Of a stretch of 64,000 nt of DNA, positions 16,444 to 24,887 are shown in pieces. The first letter of the stretch is position 1, and every line of letters starts with the position of its first letter. Under the pieces are notes generated by a model. It saw nothing but the letters and a program-made list of their open reading frames with translations. It ran no database searches and was not told the DNA's origin. Source of the DNA: Nonomuraea gerenzanensis (lineage in GTDB: Bacteria; Actinomycetota; Actinomycetes; Streptosporangiales; Streptosporangiaceae); assembly GCF_020215645.1 (NCBI RefSeq), contig NZ_CP084058.1:4588001-4652000 (forward strand), written 5' to 3'. The translations under genes were made by a program, and so were the position numbers.

Positions 16444-16491
16444 CGCGTCCAGCTTCCGCTGAAAGCGTGAAATGTGGGTAGACGTTGACCC

Positions 16492-16767
16492 GTGATCGAG
16501 CATGTAATCCAGGTCCCCCACTCGCACCTGTATCCCGGCCTGATCCTCGACGCTCCGGCCGACATCCACGACTTCCTGGTGCTGTTCGGCGACGACTCCG
16601 AGTCGCGGGCGCAACTGCTGAGCGATGACACGGGGCGGCCGGTGCTCAGGATGGGCGGTTACATGACGGCCCGGGGCACGGTGGTGGACGAGCGGGTGTG
16701 GACGGTGCGCGAGTCCGTACGGCGTGGTGATCGCATCCGGTTGCGGCTGGGTCGGTCACTTCCCTGA
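16492..16767 (+). CDS. Small uncharacterised protein (91 aa)
   Basis: 91 residues from GTG 16492. The sequence runs MIEHVIQVPHSHLYPGLILD, then a DIHDFLVLFGDDSESRA stretch and a basic C-terminus with RRGDRIRLRLGRSLP. No known motif is recognised and no membrane segment is visible. It diverges from the CE7 esterase and precedes the hydrolase gene by 33 bases. Codon usage (high GC at third position) supports translation. Confidence 0.5.
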   Translation: MIEHVIQVPHSHLYPGLILDAPADIHDFLVLFGDDSESRAQLLSDDTGRPVLRMGGYMTARGTVVDERVWTVRESVRRGDRIRLRLGRSLP

Positions 16768-16787
16768 CTTCGGTGGGGATCGTGCAC

Positions 16788-16793
16788 TAACGT
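16788..16793 (+). promoter_or_regulatory. -10 box TAACGT for leaderless start at 16801
   Basis: TAACGT fits TANNNT and ends seven bases before GTG 16801; no purine-rich site is present. Confidence 0.4.
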
Positions 16794-16800
16794 CCCTTTC

Positions 16801-18342
16801 GTGGCTCCCAGCGCCAAGCCTTCCCCCGGCGGCGACCCCTCCCGCCGGCCCACCCCCGCCCCCTCCGGCCGCCCGCCGCCCGGCCAGGCGCCCCCTGCCC
16901 GGCCCTGGCCGCCCGGCCCCTCCTCAGGCGGGCCGCCACCCGCTCGGGGTGCGCGCGGCGCGACTTCCGCCGATGGAACGCAACCCACTGCGCGCGGCGG
17001 CGCGTCGTCCGGCGAGGCGCCATCGGCTCGTGGCGGGCGCGGCGGGCGTGGCGGCGCCCCCTCCGGCCGGACGTCAACCAGGGCAGCCTCCGGCACCCTC
17101 CGCCGCGGCGCGGCCCGTTTGGCCGGCCGGGTGGTGGCGGGGGGCCTGGTGCTGGGGCTGGCGCCGGTCGCGGGCCTGGCCGCGCTGGCCGGGATGGCCC
17201 TGGTGGGCGCGGGCCCCGAGGCGTTCACCGTGGCCGGCCTGGCCGTGTTCGCGTCGGTGCTCTTCCTCGGCCTGCTGCTCTGCGTACCCCGGCCCAGGGC
17301 CGCATGGGCACGCTGGCTGCGCGCGGCGGCGGTGCTGGGGGTGGAGGCGGCCGTGGTGTGGCAGGTCTCGGCGGTCACGCTGCACCCGCCGGCCGCCCCG
17401 CCCGCCCCCGCCGGGGTGGCGGGCCAGCGCGAGTGGCGGCTGCCCACGGGCTCCCGGCTGGCGTACGTACGGATCGCACCCGGACGGGTCACGCGGCCGG
17501 ATCCGGTGATCTTCCTGCACGGCGGCCCGGGCGTCGGCGACCTGGAGGGCGACGCGGCGTTCTACGGCCGGCTCGCCTCCGCGGGCTACGAGGTGTACGT
17601 CTACGACCAGCTCGGCGCCGGCCGCTCGGCCCGGCTGGCCGACCCCCGGGGATACGGCCTGACCAGGGACGTCGCCGACCTGGAGGCGATCCGGCGCACC
17701 CTGCGCGAAGAGCGCCTCACCCTCGTCGCCCGTGACCACGGGGCGCAGCTCGCCGCCGCCTACCTGGCGGCGCATCCCGGCCACGTGTCCCGAGCGGTCC
17801 TGTACTCGCCGGCCGGCCTCTCCCCGGCCCGCTCGCCGTCCCGTACCGCCTTCTCCGCCATCCCCCTGGGGGCGGCCGGGCTGCCGCACCCGCGCACGCT
17901 CGCCCTCTCGGCGCTGCTGCGGGTGGACCCGGAGACCGCGCACGCGTTCGCCGGTGATCGCGAGCTGGACGCCCACCTCGCGCTCCTGCGCCACCGGCCG
18001 TCGTGCCCCGCTCGCCCGCCCGGCCCCGGCCAGGGCGGTTACGTCGCGCTGGCCGGTCGGGCCGCGCCCGCCTCACTGCGCGCGGACCTGACGCGGGTGA
18101 AGGTGCCCGTGCTGGTCGTCAAGGGCGCCTGCGACGCCGAGCCCTGGTCGGAGGCCACCGCCTACCGCCGCGCGCTCCCGGAGGCACGCCTGGCCTACGT
18201 CGGCGACGGCGTTCCCGCCGGCCGTACCGATGCCTACTTCGCGGTGTTGCGGACGTTCCTCACGGACGGGCGGCTGAACGCCTACGAGGGGGACGGGCCG
18301 CCGCCCGGCTACCGCGGACCCGTGCGAGCGGCCGGGTCCTGA
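16801..18342 (+). CDS. Membrane-anchored alpha/beta-hydrolase-fold protein with a lost catalytic triad
   Basis: 513 residues. Residues 1-100 are a Pro/Gly/Ser/Arg-rich cytoplasmic tail; about 105-195 contain three hydrophobic segments; the rest is an alpha/beta-hydrolase domain of the proline iminopeptidase group, with the oxyanion motif HGGPG at 240-244 and YDQLGAGRS. The nucleophile elbow, normally GxSxG, reads VARDHGAQ, so Ser is replaced by Asp312. The acid position (GACDAEP, Asp445) is kept, but the usual C-terminal GHxxW His is replaced by GDGVPAGRT, and no His occurs after residue 445. It is likely inactive or uses different chemistry. The GTG start has a leaderless -10 box. Confidence 0.75.
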   Translation: MAPSAKPSPGGDPSRRPTPAPSGRPPPGQAPPARPWPPGPSSGGPPPARGARGATSADGTQPTARGGASSGEAPSARGGRGGRGGAPSGRTSTRAASGTLRRGAARLAGRVVAGGLVLGLAPVAGLAALAGMALVGAGPEAFTVAGLAVFASVLFLGLLLCVPRPRAAWARWLRAAAVLGVEAAVVWQVSAVTLHPPAAPPAPAGVAGQREWRLPTGSRLAYVRIAPGRVTRPDPVIFLHGGPGVGDLEGDAAFYGRLASAGYEVYVYDQLGAGRSARLADPRGYGLTRDVADLEAIRRTLREERLTLVARDHGAQLAAAYLAAHPGHVSRAVLYSPAGLSPARSPSRTAFSAIPLGAAGLPHPRTLALSALLRVDPETAHAFAGDRELDAHLALLRHRPSCPARPPGPGQGGYVALAGRAAPASLRADLTRVKVPVLVVKGACDAEPWSEATAYRRALPEARLAYVGDGVPAGRTDAYFAVLRTFLTDGRLNAYEGDGPPPGYRGPVRAAGS

Positions 18343-18431
18343 CGCGCCCGAGCAGGGGGAATGCCGGGTGGCGGCCCCCGCGGCGGTTACTGTCTGTTGC
18401 GGAGACGTATCGCCTGGTCATAGGAATCCTC

Positions 18432-18974
18432 ATGCGCACGAGTCTGTCCCTGCCGCTGGCCGCCGCGACGCTGGCCGTTCTCACCGGGTGTGCCGCCGAC
18501 GTGGCGCCCAACACCGCGGCCGTGGCCGCGCGCACCGACACGCAGCCGTCCGAGCAGGACAGGGCCTGGATGCGGACCATCCACCAGGGCAACCTGTCCG
18601 AGGTGCAGGCCGGCCGGCTCGCGATGGGCAAGGGCGCCACCAAGCAGGTCAAGAACATCGGCAAGCTGCTGCTCGACGACCACACGAAGCTGGACGTCAA
18701 GGTCACCCAGGCGGCCACGCAGCTCGGCGTCGAGCTGCCCACCTCGCCGTCCAAGGCGCAGCAGGCCGAGGTCAGGCGGCTGCGCGCCGCCACGGGCCAG
18801 GACTTCGACCAGGACTTCCTGTCCGGCATGATCAAGGCGCACCGGGAGGCGCTGGCCGCCACGAAGACGCAGGTCTCCAAGGGCTCCAACCAGACGGTCA
18901 AGGCGCTGGCCCAGACGGCCCAGCAGTCACTGCAGCACCATCTGGACGAGCTGGAGCAGGCCCAGGACGGCTGA
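18432..18974 (+). CDS. DUF4142 lipoprotein
   Basis: 180 residues from ATG 18432. The first 19 residues form a lipoprotein signal with lipobox VLTGC, so the protein should be anchored at the outer face of the membrane. The DUF4142 domain follows: DRAWMRTIHQGNLSEVQAG, LLLDDHTKLDVKV and a terminal QQSLQHHLDELEQA helix. It is a paralogue of the secreted protein at 278-877, which shares the Asp-rich helix order and the HHL motif. Role unknown. Confidence 0.87.
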   Translation: MRTSLSLPLAAATLAVLTGCAADVAPNTAAVAARTDTQPSEQDRAWMRTIHQGNLSEVQAGRLAMGKGATKQVKNIGKLLLDDHTKLDVKVTQAATQLGVELPTSPSKAQQAEVRRLRAATGQDFDQDFLSGMIKAHREALAATKTQVSKGSNQTVKALAQTAQQSLQHHLDELEQAQDG

Positions 18975-19039
18975 TCCGCCGCTCTGCGCGGCGGCCCGGG
19001 AGTCGTTGAGCGAAACAGAGCGAAACGTGCCCCGCCCTT

Positions 19040-19066
19040 GTGTGGCGATATGGCGATTTAGGGTAT
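19040..19066 (+). promoter_or_regulatory. Possible SigB-type stress promoter
   Basis: GGGTAT at 19061-19066 matches the -10 of actinobacterial general-stress sigma factors; a -35 candidate GTGT (19040-19043) lies 17 bases upstream. The gene it would drive (PRC/DUF2382) belongs to a family often found under stress control. The -35 match is weak. Confidence 0.35.
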
Positions 19067-19108
19067 TTGTCCCTTTTGAACCAGGACGAACACATCGGGG
19101 GGATCGTC

Positions 19109-20047
19109 GTGGCTATGCAAACAGAGATCCGCAACCTACTCGACTGCCACGTGGTGGGGTCGGACGGACAGTCGATCGGCAAGGTGGGCCAGATCTACCT
19201 CAACGATCGCACGGGCGAGCCGGAGTGGGTGACCGTCCGCACGGGGCTCTTCGGGATGAAGCAGACCTTCGTGCCGCTGGCCAACTCCCGCCGCTCGGGC
19301 GACGAGATCAGGGTCCCCTTCGACAAGGAGATGATCAAGGACGCGCCCAACGTCGACGTGGACGACCGCCTCTCCCTGAACGAGGAGGCCGACCTCTACC
19401 GCTACTACGGCATGCAGCCGACCGACATCCCGCGCCAGCGCGCCGGCGAGGCCCGCACCCGCGGCCCCGTCACCGGGGAGCCGGAGCGGGGCGGCCTGGC
19501 GGGCGAGCGAGCGGGCCTGACCGGCGAGCGCACCGGCATGCCGGGCGCGGGCACCGGGATGACAGGCGGCATGACAGGGGAACGCGCCGGCATGGCCGGC
19601 GAGATGCGCGGCGACCTCACCGACGACGACCGCGACATCGAGATGACCCGGTCGGAGGAGCAGCTGCACATCGGCAAGGAGACCAGGGAGACAGGCCGCG
19701 TACGCCTGCACAAGTACGTCGAGACCGAGAACGTCCAGCAGAAGATCCCGCTCTCCCACGAGGAGGTCGTGATCGAGCGCGAGCCCATCCGTGACGGCGA
19801 GCTGGCCGGGCCGCACGAGATCCAGGCGGAGGACCGCCAGATGATCCTGCACGAGGAGCGCGCGGTCGTCGGCAAGGAGACCAAGCCGGTCGAGCGCGTC
19901 CACGTGCGCAAGCAGGACGTCCAGCACGAGGAGACCGTCGAGGGCCAGGTCCGCAAGGAGCGGCTGGAGATCGACGAGGAGGGCGCGACCAAGGACGACA
20001 AGGACCTGCCCTTCGGCCGTCGCGGCGACATGCCGCCGGGGCGGTAA
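19109..20047 (+). CDS. PRC-barrel / DUF2382 stress-response protein
   Basis: 312 residues from GTG 19109; GGGGGGA lies five bases before it, while the ATG two codons later (19115) is 11 bases from it. An N-terminal PRC barrel (IRNLLDCHVVGSDGQSIGKV, EPEWVTVRTGLFG, FVPLANS) covers about residues 5-100. A Gly/Glu/Arg/Met-rich linker of GERxGMxG-like repeats follows (about 135-190). The C-terminal DUF2382 domain (RSEEQLHIGKE, HEEVVIEREPI, VVGKETKPVERVHVRK) is intact. These two-domain proteins are linked to oxidative and desiccation stress in actinobacteria; the biochemical role is unknown. Confidence 0.87.
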   Translation: MAMQTEIRNLLDCHVVGSDGQSIGKVGQIYLNDRTGEPEWVTVRTGLFGMKQTFVPLANSRRSGDEIRVPFDKEMIKDAPNVDVDDRLSLNEEADLYRYYGMQPTDIPRQRAGEARTRGPVTGEPERGGLAGERAGLTGERTGMPGAGTGMTGGMTGERAGMAGEMRGDLTDDDRDIEMTRSEEQLHIGKETRETGRVRLHKYVETENVQQKIPLSHEEVVIEREPIRDGELAGPHEIQAEDRQMILHEERAVVGKETKPVERVHVRKQDVQHEETVEGQVRKERLEIDEEGATKDDKDLPFGRRGDMPPGR

Positions 20048-20064
20048 GGGGTCACGGAAGTCAC

Positions 20065-20090
20065 GCGGGGGCACCGGAACGGGCCCCCGC
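20065..20090. terminator. Hairpin terminator after the DUF2382 gene
   Basis: Stem GCGGGGGC (20065-20072) pairs with GCCCCCGC (20083-20090) across a 10-base loop, 17 bases after the stop codon, followed by TGGCGTTTAT. Confidence 0.6.
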
Positions 20091-20094
20091 TGGC

Positions 20095-20108
20095 GTTTAT
20101 GCATAAAC
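20095..20108. repeat. Perfect AT-rich palindrome GTTTATGCATAAAC
   Basis: A 14-base perfect palindrome, strikingly AT-rich for this sequence, between two converging genes and directly after the hairpin. It could add to termination or be a protein site. Confidence 0.6.
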
Positions 20109-20167
20109 TCCGGCTGACCGCCGCGCCCGACCAGCGGAAAAGTCGGGCGTTCGGGCCGCCGGGGCAT

Positions 20168-21865
20168 TCATGAATAGAGCTCGACCTCGTTCAGCACGGC
20201 GCACTCGCGGCCGATTTCCCTGTCGCAGCCGGGCGCGGGCTCGGTGACGACCTTGACGTGCCGGGCGGTGCGGCCGAGCTCGTCGTAGCGCAGGGCGTGG
20301 TCGACCCTGTCCTTGATCGTGACGACCGGCTCGCCCCAGGAGCGGCCGTTCCCCGACACGTACACGCGGGCGCTCGCCGGATGGCCCGGCCGCAGGCTCA
20401 GCCCGATCCTGGCCAGCGCGTACGGCCGGTCCAGGTGCAGCACGTAGCGGCCCCGGCCCCGGGAGACGGCGCTCGACCAGTAACCCGTGCTGCCGTCCAG
20501 GGCCCCGCCGGGGCGCGTCCTGGGGCGGCGCGGGCTCGTCCAGCGCATGTCGGTGGAGACGCGCAGCCGGCCGGCGCGGCGCAGCGCGGCCAGGTCCAGG
20601 CGCTTGCCGGGGGTGGCCACGTCGAACAGCAGGCGCTTGACCGCGTACCGCCCGCCGTACTCGAAGCGCCCGTGCGCCGGGCACGCCGTCTCGTCCAGCA
20701 GCCCGTCCGGCCGCACGCCCGCCAGCTTGCAGTTGTCGAACACCTGGATGAACCGGTGCGGCCCCACGGCGGCCACGCCTGTGTAGCCGGAGGAGCCGCG
20801 CGTGTCCACCTCGCCGTCGCGGTTGTGGTAGGTCACCCGGGGCTCCAGCCACTCCTGGCCGAGCCCGTCGGGCGAGACGGCCAGCCAGTTGTCCGGCCGC
20901 CCGGCGCTCAGCACCAGCGCGCCGCCGGGCATCAGCAGCAGCCGGGGCGCCACCCCGCGCACCACGCAGTCGTAACCGGCCAGGCGCAGCCCGGCCACCG
21001 GCTGCCAGGTGAGCCCGCCGTCGGTGGAGCGGCTCTGGTGCAGCGTGGAGTACCGGCCGCCGTCGCGGCGCAGCACCGCTACGAGGCTGCCGTCCATCGC
21101 CTGCTCGATCGCCGCCTCGTTGTAGGCGAACCCGGGCTCGGGCACGGCGATCACGCCGCGCCGCTCGAAGGTGCGCCCGCCGTCGCGGCTGGCGTACACC
21201 TCCGCCTGGTACGCCCCGGTGCCGCCGTAGCGGGCGTAGGCGGTGATCAGGATCGTCCCGTCGGCCAGCTGGATCGGCGCTCCGTGCGCCGCCCCGCCGG
21301 GCAGCAGGTCGCCCGGCGTGGTCAGCACGGCCTCCGAGCGCAGCCAGCTCTCGCCGTCGTCCAGCGCCGAGGAGGTCAGCACGCCCAGCCGGGCGGTGTG
21401 CGGGCCCGTCCTGGCCAGGTAGTACTCCGTGGCGAAGAACCGGCCGTCGTGCAGCTCGATCGGCGACTCCCGCAGCGGCGTCGGGCTGGACGGGCCGAAG
21501 GTGCGCCCGCCGTCCGTCGAGACGGCCGCCGCGCTGGTGAGGGTGACGACCTTGTCCACGTTCGTGGTGTAGGTGGCGATCACCTTCGTCTCGGGCCGGC
21601 CGCGGCGGCCGGTGACGTCGAGCGCCGACACGTTCGGGAACCCCGCGAACTCCAGCCGCTCCGCGCCCTCCGGCTCCGGGTCGGCGGGCGGCGGATTCGG
21701 ATGAATCCAGTCTAGGAAGGAAGCAGTGGCGACGAGGTAAGGGCCGGACTGAGTGGGGTGATCAGGTAGCACGCAGTAACCGCCTCCGGCCTGCGCCGGA
21801 CCGTGGTACGCGGGCAGCCCGGCGGCCACCGACATGGCCGCGACCACGGCTCTGGACACCCGCAC
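20168..21865 (-). CDS. Secreted sialidase-like (BNR repeat) protein with C-terminal carbohydrate-binding domain
   Basis: 565 residues from GTG 21865, with GAGGAG seven bases upstream. Signal peptide about residues 1-26 (cleavage at AQA-GG). A six-bladed propeller of the sialidase superfamily is indicated by three Asp boxes: STDGGRTF (near 115), SRDGGRTF (near 235) and STDGGLTW (near 292). The last 125 residues look like a discoidin/F5-8C-type domain (WTSPRRPRTRPGGALDGSTG, then ARHVKVVTEP and a closing NEVELYS). The Arg triad of true sialidases was not confirmed, so a glycan hydrolase or glycan-binding role is inferred. Secreted to act outside the cell. Confidence 0.82.
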   Translation of the reverse strand: MRVSRAVVAAMSVAAGLPAYHGPAQAGGGYCVLPDHPTQSGPYLVATASFLDWIHPNPPPADPEPEGAERLEFAGFPNVSALDVTGRRGRPETKVIATYTTNVDKVVTLTSAAAVSTDGGRTFGPSSPTPLRESPIELHDGRFFATEYYLARTGPHTARLGVLTSSALDDGESWLRSEAVLTTPGDLLPGGAAHGAPIQLADGTILITAYARYGGTGAYQAEVYASRDGGRTFERRGVIAVPEPGFAYNEAAIEQAMDGSLVAVLRRDGGRYSTLHQSRSTDGGLTWQPVAGLRLAGYDCVVRGVAPRLLLMPGGALVLSAGRPDNWLAVSPDGLGQEWLEPRVTYHNRDGEVDTRGSSGYTGVAAVGPHRFIQVFDNCKLAGVRPDGLLDETACPAHGRFEYGGRYAVKRLLFDVATPGKRLDLAALRRAGRLRVSTDMRWTSPRRPRTRPGGALDGSTGYWSSAVSRGRGRYVLHLDRPYALARIGLSLRPGHPASARVYVSGNGRSWGEPVVTIKDRVDHALRYDELGRTARHVKVVTEPAPGCDREIGRECAVLNEVELYS

Positions 21866-22011
21866 TGGCTCGCTCCTCGGCTGTCGTGCACGATCTGCCG
21901 CCCTGTACGGACTCTAGATCATGCACACCCCGTAACCCGGGATTCACCTGCGGGAAGTCGCGGGTTCACGGACGGGGGTGTCGGGGGCTGGGAAGATCCA
22001 TGCTGGATTCG

Positions 22012-22071
22012 TTAAGTGACAGTTGACAGAAAAGGCCCGGCTTACGACGATCGGGACGGCACTATTAAGTG
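22012..22071. promoter_or_regulatory. Upstream region of the 22-29 kb cluster with a repeated TTAAGTG motif
   Basis: TTAAGTG occurs at 22012-22018 and again at 22065-22071, each followed by a CA-rich half (ACAGTTGACA and TCAATTTACG). TTGACA at 22023-22028 could be a -35 element and TATTAA at 22063-22068 a -10 element of separate promoters. AT-rich relative to its surroundings. Probable regulated promoter of the genes that follow. Confidence 0.4.
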
Positions 22072-22116
22072 TCAATTTACGTCGGTCGAGAGACCGCGGG
22101 TCAGGAGGTGGCCCAG

Positions 22117-23034
22117 ATGAGCATCGAGCCACGGGCGAAGGTGGCCCAGGAACGCGTGCTGCCCGGCCCGGCGCCCATGGCGCCGGAGACCGCCGCGCAG
22201 CGCCGCGTCGTCCGGCGGATCTGCGCCAGGGTCGTGCCCGAGGGCATGGACGTCGGGGTCGCCGAGCTGCCCCCCGGCGGTCTGCAGGTGTGGATCGACA
22301 CGCCGGTGCCGCCGGCCGAGCAGGAGTCATGGGTGCTGCACCACCGCATGGCCCGGGAGGTGGCACTGGTCGGCTGGCACTGCGAGGCCGACGCCGACCG
22401 CCTGCTGGTGCTCGGCTGGAGCGCGGCGTGCCTGCACAACCGGGTACGCCTGCTGCAGAGCGGGCTGCGCCGGCTGGCCGACTTCGAGCCGACCGCGCAG
22501 CGCGCCGTGCAACTCGACGGCCGCGCCCCCGGCGACGAGCCCGCCACCGAGGTCGTGAGCGCCGTGTGCGCCTCGATCGAGCGGCGGCTGCGCTGGCCCG
22601 AGCGGCTGGCGGAGCTCGACGGGTTCGAGCGCAGCTCGGCCATGCCGCACCTGCAACTGCTCCTCGCCCAGGTCACGGGCCTGGAGGCGAAGGTCGCGGG
22701 CGCCTGCCAGGAGCACCTCGTCATGGCACGGGTGCTGGCGCGGGCCGTCTGCGAGCACTACGCGCGGCACGAGGACCTGGGCCGCGCGCAGCGCGAGGTG
22801 CTGGCGGAGTCGCGCCGGTGGGTGCACGCCAGCTCCATGATCACAGGCTCGGCCGGCGCCCGGCCGGGTTCGACCGGCGCGGGCCGCCCCCACATGGGGC
22901 TGGCGGAGCGCCGCATCGCCGCGAGCGTCATCAACCACGGCGTCCCCCGAAGCACTCCCGCGGTCACCTCCGCGGCTGTCGCTCCACGGGCCGGCTACCC
23001 CGGCTTCGAGGAGACCGAGGAGGGCGCGCGCTGA
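22117..23034 (+). CDS. Uncharacterised protein, first gene of the putative biosynthetic set
   Basis: 305 residues from ATG 22117, with AGGAGGTGG 5-13 bases upstream. No known domain is recognised. The protein is soluble, rich in Arg, Glu and Ala, with several probable amphipathic helices (QRRVVRRICARVVPEG, SWVLHHRMAREVALVGWHC, HLVMARVLARAVCEHYARHE). Single Trp and Cys residues are scattered without a metal-binding pattern. The last 60 residues are Pro/Gly/Ser-rich and probably disordered. It is followed 68 bases later by a 78-residue peptide and then flavoenzyme genes in the same direction. A regulator, scaffold or new enzyme are all possible. Confidence 0.7.
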   Translation: MSIEPRAKVAQERVLPGPAPMAPETAAQRRVVRRICARVVPEGMDVGVAELPPGGLQVWIDTPVPPAEQESWVLHHRMAREVALVGWHCEADADRLLVLGWSAACLHNRVRLLQSGLRRLADFEPTAQRAVQLDGRAPGDEPATEVVSAVCASIERRLRWPERLAELDGFERSSAMPHLQLLLAQVTGLEAKVAGACQEHLVMARVLARAVCEHYARHEDLGRAQREVLAESRRWVHASSMITGSAGARPGSTGAGRPHMGLAERRIAASVINHGVPRSTPAVTSAAVAPRAGYPGFEETEEGAR

Positions 23035-23102
23035 CCACCAGCCGCTCAACGGCGAGCGGTCACCCGGAAAACCCCTTCGAATCCGGTAGGAGAGCTCCCG
23101 TC

Positions 23103-23339
23103 ATGCGAACCCCCCCGCACCTGCCCGCCCGCTCCCGGCACGAGCACCCCGACCATGTCCGGCGCCACCCGTACGGCCTGCACGAGGTGCCCGCGCAGAG
23201 CGCGCCCCGCGGCACGCTCGACTTCCCCGAGCCTCCCCCCGAGGAGAGCGTGCACGTCGAGCGGCGCCTGCTCGGCATCAGAGAGCTGTCCAACCAGGCC
23301 ATCGGGTCGATCGACGACCTGCTCCAGCACACCGCCTGA
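23103..23339 (+). CDS. Small peptide of 78 aa in the putative biosynthetic set
   Basis: Starts ATG 23103, preceded by AGGAGAG at seven bases. The N-terminal 35 residues are rich in His, Pro and Arg (RSRHEHPDHVRRHPYGLHE); the middle is Pro/Glu-rich (DFPEPPPEE); the end is a predicted amphipathic helix (RRLLGIRELSNQAIGSIDDL). There is no Cys, no signal peptide and no transmembrane segment. Size and position before oxidative enzymes and an exporter would suit a precursor peptide or a small accessory protein, but no RiPP-class motif is recognised. Confidence 0.6.
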   Translation: MRTPPHLPARSRHEHPDHVRRHPYGLHEVPAQSAPRGTLDFPEPPPEESVHVERRLLGIRELSNQAIGSIDDLLQHTA

Positions 23340-23406
23340 CGTGTGCCCCCACAGCGGCTCCGACGCAGAGAGCCGGACAAGCGAATCTCACCCCTTGAGG
23401 AGAGTC

Positions 23407-24808
23407 ATGCAGGGACTATCGCGACTGGAGCTGAGGTCGCGTGACGTCGGGGGCCACCAGCCGCGCTCCGTGGCGGGCGTCGAGACGCCACGCAGCCTGG
23501 ACGAGGTACGCGCACTCGTCCGTCAGGCCATGGCCGACCGCCGCCGCCTCTATCCGATCAGCACGGGCAGGAACTGGGGCATGGGCTCGGCCGTGCCGGT
23601 CGCCGACGACAACGTGGTCGTGGACCTCGGCGGCATGAACCGCATCCGCGGGCTCGACCTGGAGGCCGGCTACGCGGTCATCGAGCCCGGCGTCACCCAG
23701 CGGCAGCTCGCCGCGGTGCTGCGGGACACCCCGTGGATGCTCAACGTCACCGCCTCCTGCGCCGACACCTCGGTCATCGGCAACGCCCTCGACCGCGGCG
23801 ACGGCTGCGTGCGCTCCCGCGTCCACGACGTGGCGGGGCTGGAGGCCGTGCTGGCCGACGGCAGCGTGGTCACCACCGGCGGGCTGGACCCGGCCGGGCG
23901 CTACCACGGCCGCGTCGCCGGGGCCGGACCTGACGCAGACGTTCGTGCAGCACAACCTGGGCATCGTCACCGCCATGGCCGTGTCGCTGGTGCCGCGCCC
24001 CGAGACCATCGGGCTCGTGCACGGCCGCATCCAGCGCGACCAGGTCGGCGTGGCGCTCGGCGCGGTCACCTCCTTCCTGCGCCGCGGCAACCCGGCCGAC
24101 GGGCTGCTGCGCGTGCGGGAGCTGTCGCTGGTCCCCAGCGGCGGCGACTGGATGTTGCCGGCGGGTGTGGACCCGAGCCTGTTCACCATCCTCGGGCCGC
24201 TCATGGGCAGCGACGCCACGGTGGAGCTGGCCGAGGAGCTGCTGCGTAAGGCGCTCATCGAGGTCGAGGGCGCCGAGGCACTGGGCGTGCTGGACGCGGC
24301 CGAGGTCGCCGCCGACGACCCGCTCTACCCCCGCGCGCTCATGGCGCAGGGCATCCCCACCTGCCGGGGCGTGCACAACGCGCTCGGCGTGACGTCGTGC
24401 GACCAGATCGACGAGGGCGCGATGGGCTTCCTGGCACTGCTGCCGCTGATGCCCATGCACGCCCGCAGGACCGAGCAGATCCTGGCCGCGATGCAGACCG
24501 CCGTGGACCGCCACACCACGGCCCTCATGGTGGAGTGGAACCTCGTCAGCGAGCACCTGGCCAACGGCGTCATCCAGATCTTCTTCGAACGCGGCGCGCC
24601 CGACGCCCCCTACCGCGCCCACCAGCTCCGCAACGACGGCAGCTGCCTGCTGCGGGGGCACGGCTGCGCCATCTACCGCTCCGACATCGATCACGCCGCC
24701 GCCGACGTCTGGTCCGAGACCAGCACCGCCGGCCTCGGCATGCTGCACAGGCTCAAGACGGCGCTCGACCCGGACGGCATGATCTCGCCCGGCCGCTACG
24801 GCGCCTGA
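23407..24808 (+). pseudogene. VAO/PCMH-type FAD-linked oxidase, interrupted by a single-base frameshift
   Basis: One flavoprotein split over two frames. ATG 23407 (after TTGAGGAGAG) opens an N-terminal FAD-binding PCMH domain: RRLYPISTGRNWGMGSAVPV, NVVVDLGGMNRI, YAVIEPGVTQRQLAAVL. The frame is lost near 23920; the +1 frame continues with GPDLTQTFVQHNLGIVTAM, then the substrate domain, ending DPDGMISPGRYGA. The total span is 1402 bases, one more than a whole number of codons. Removing one G from the GGGG at 23920-23923 joins the halves as RVAGPDLTQ, the expected family sequence. Relatives (vanillyl-alcohol oxidase, p-cresol methylhydroxylase) oxidise phenolic side chains. It could be a real mutation or a base-call error. 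Confidence 0.8.
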
Positions 24809-24887
24809 CCCACCGTCGAGGACACGTCAGCTCCGCCCCTCGCACCGCCGGAGCGTGCGAGGCGGCAAGCCATCCATAGGAGGACAC

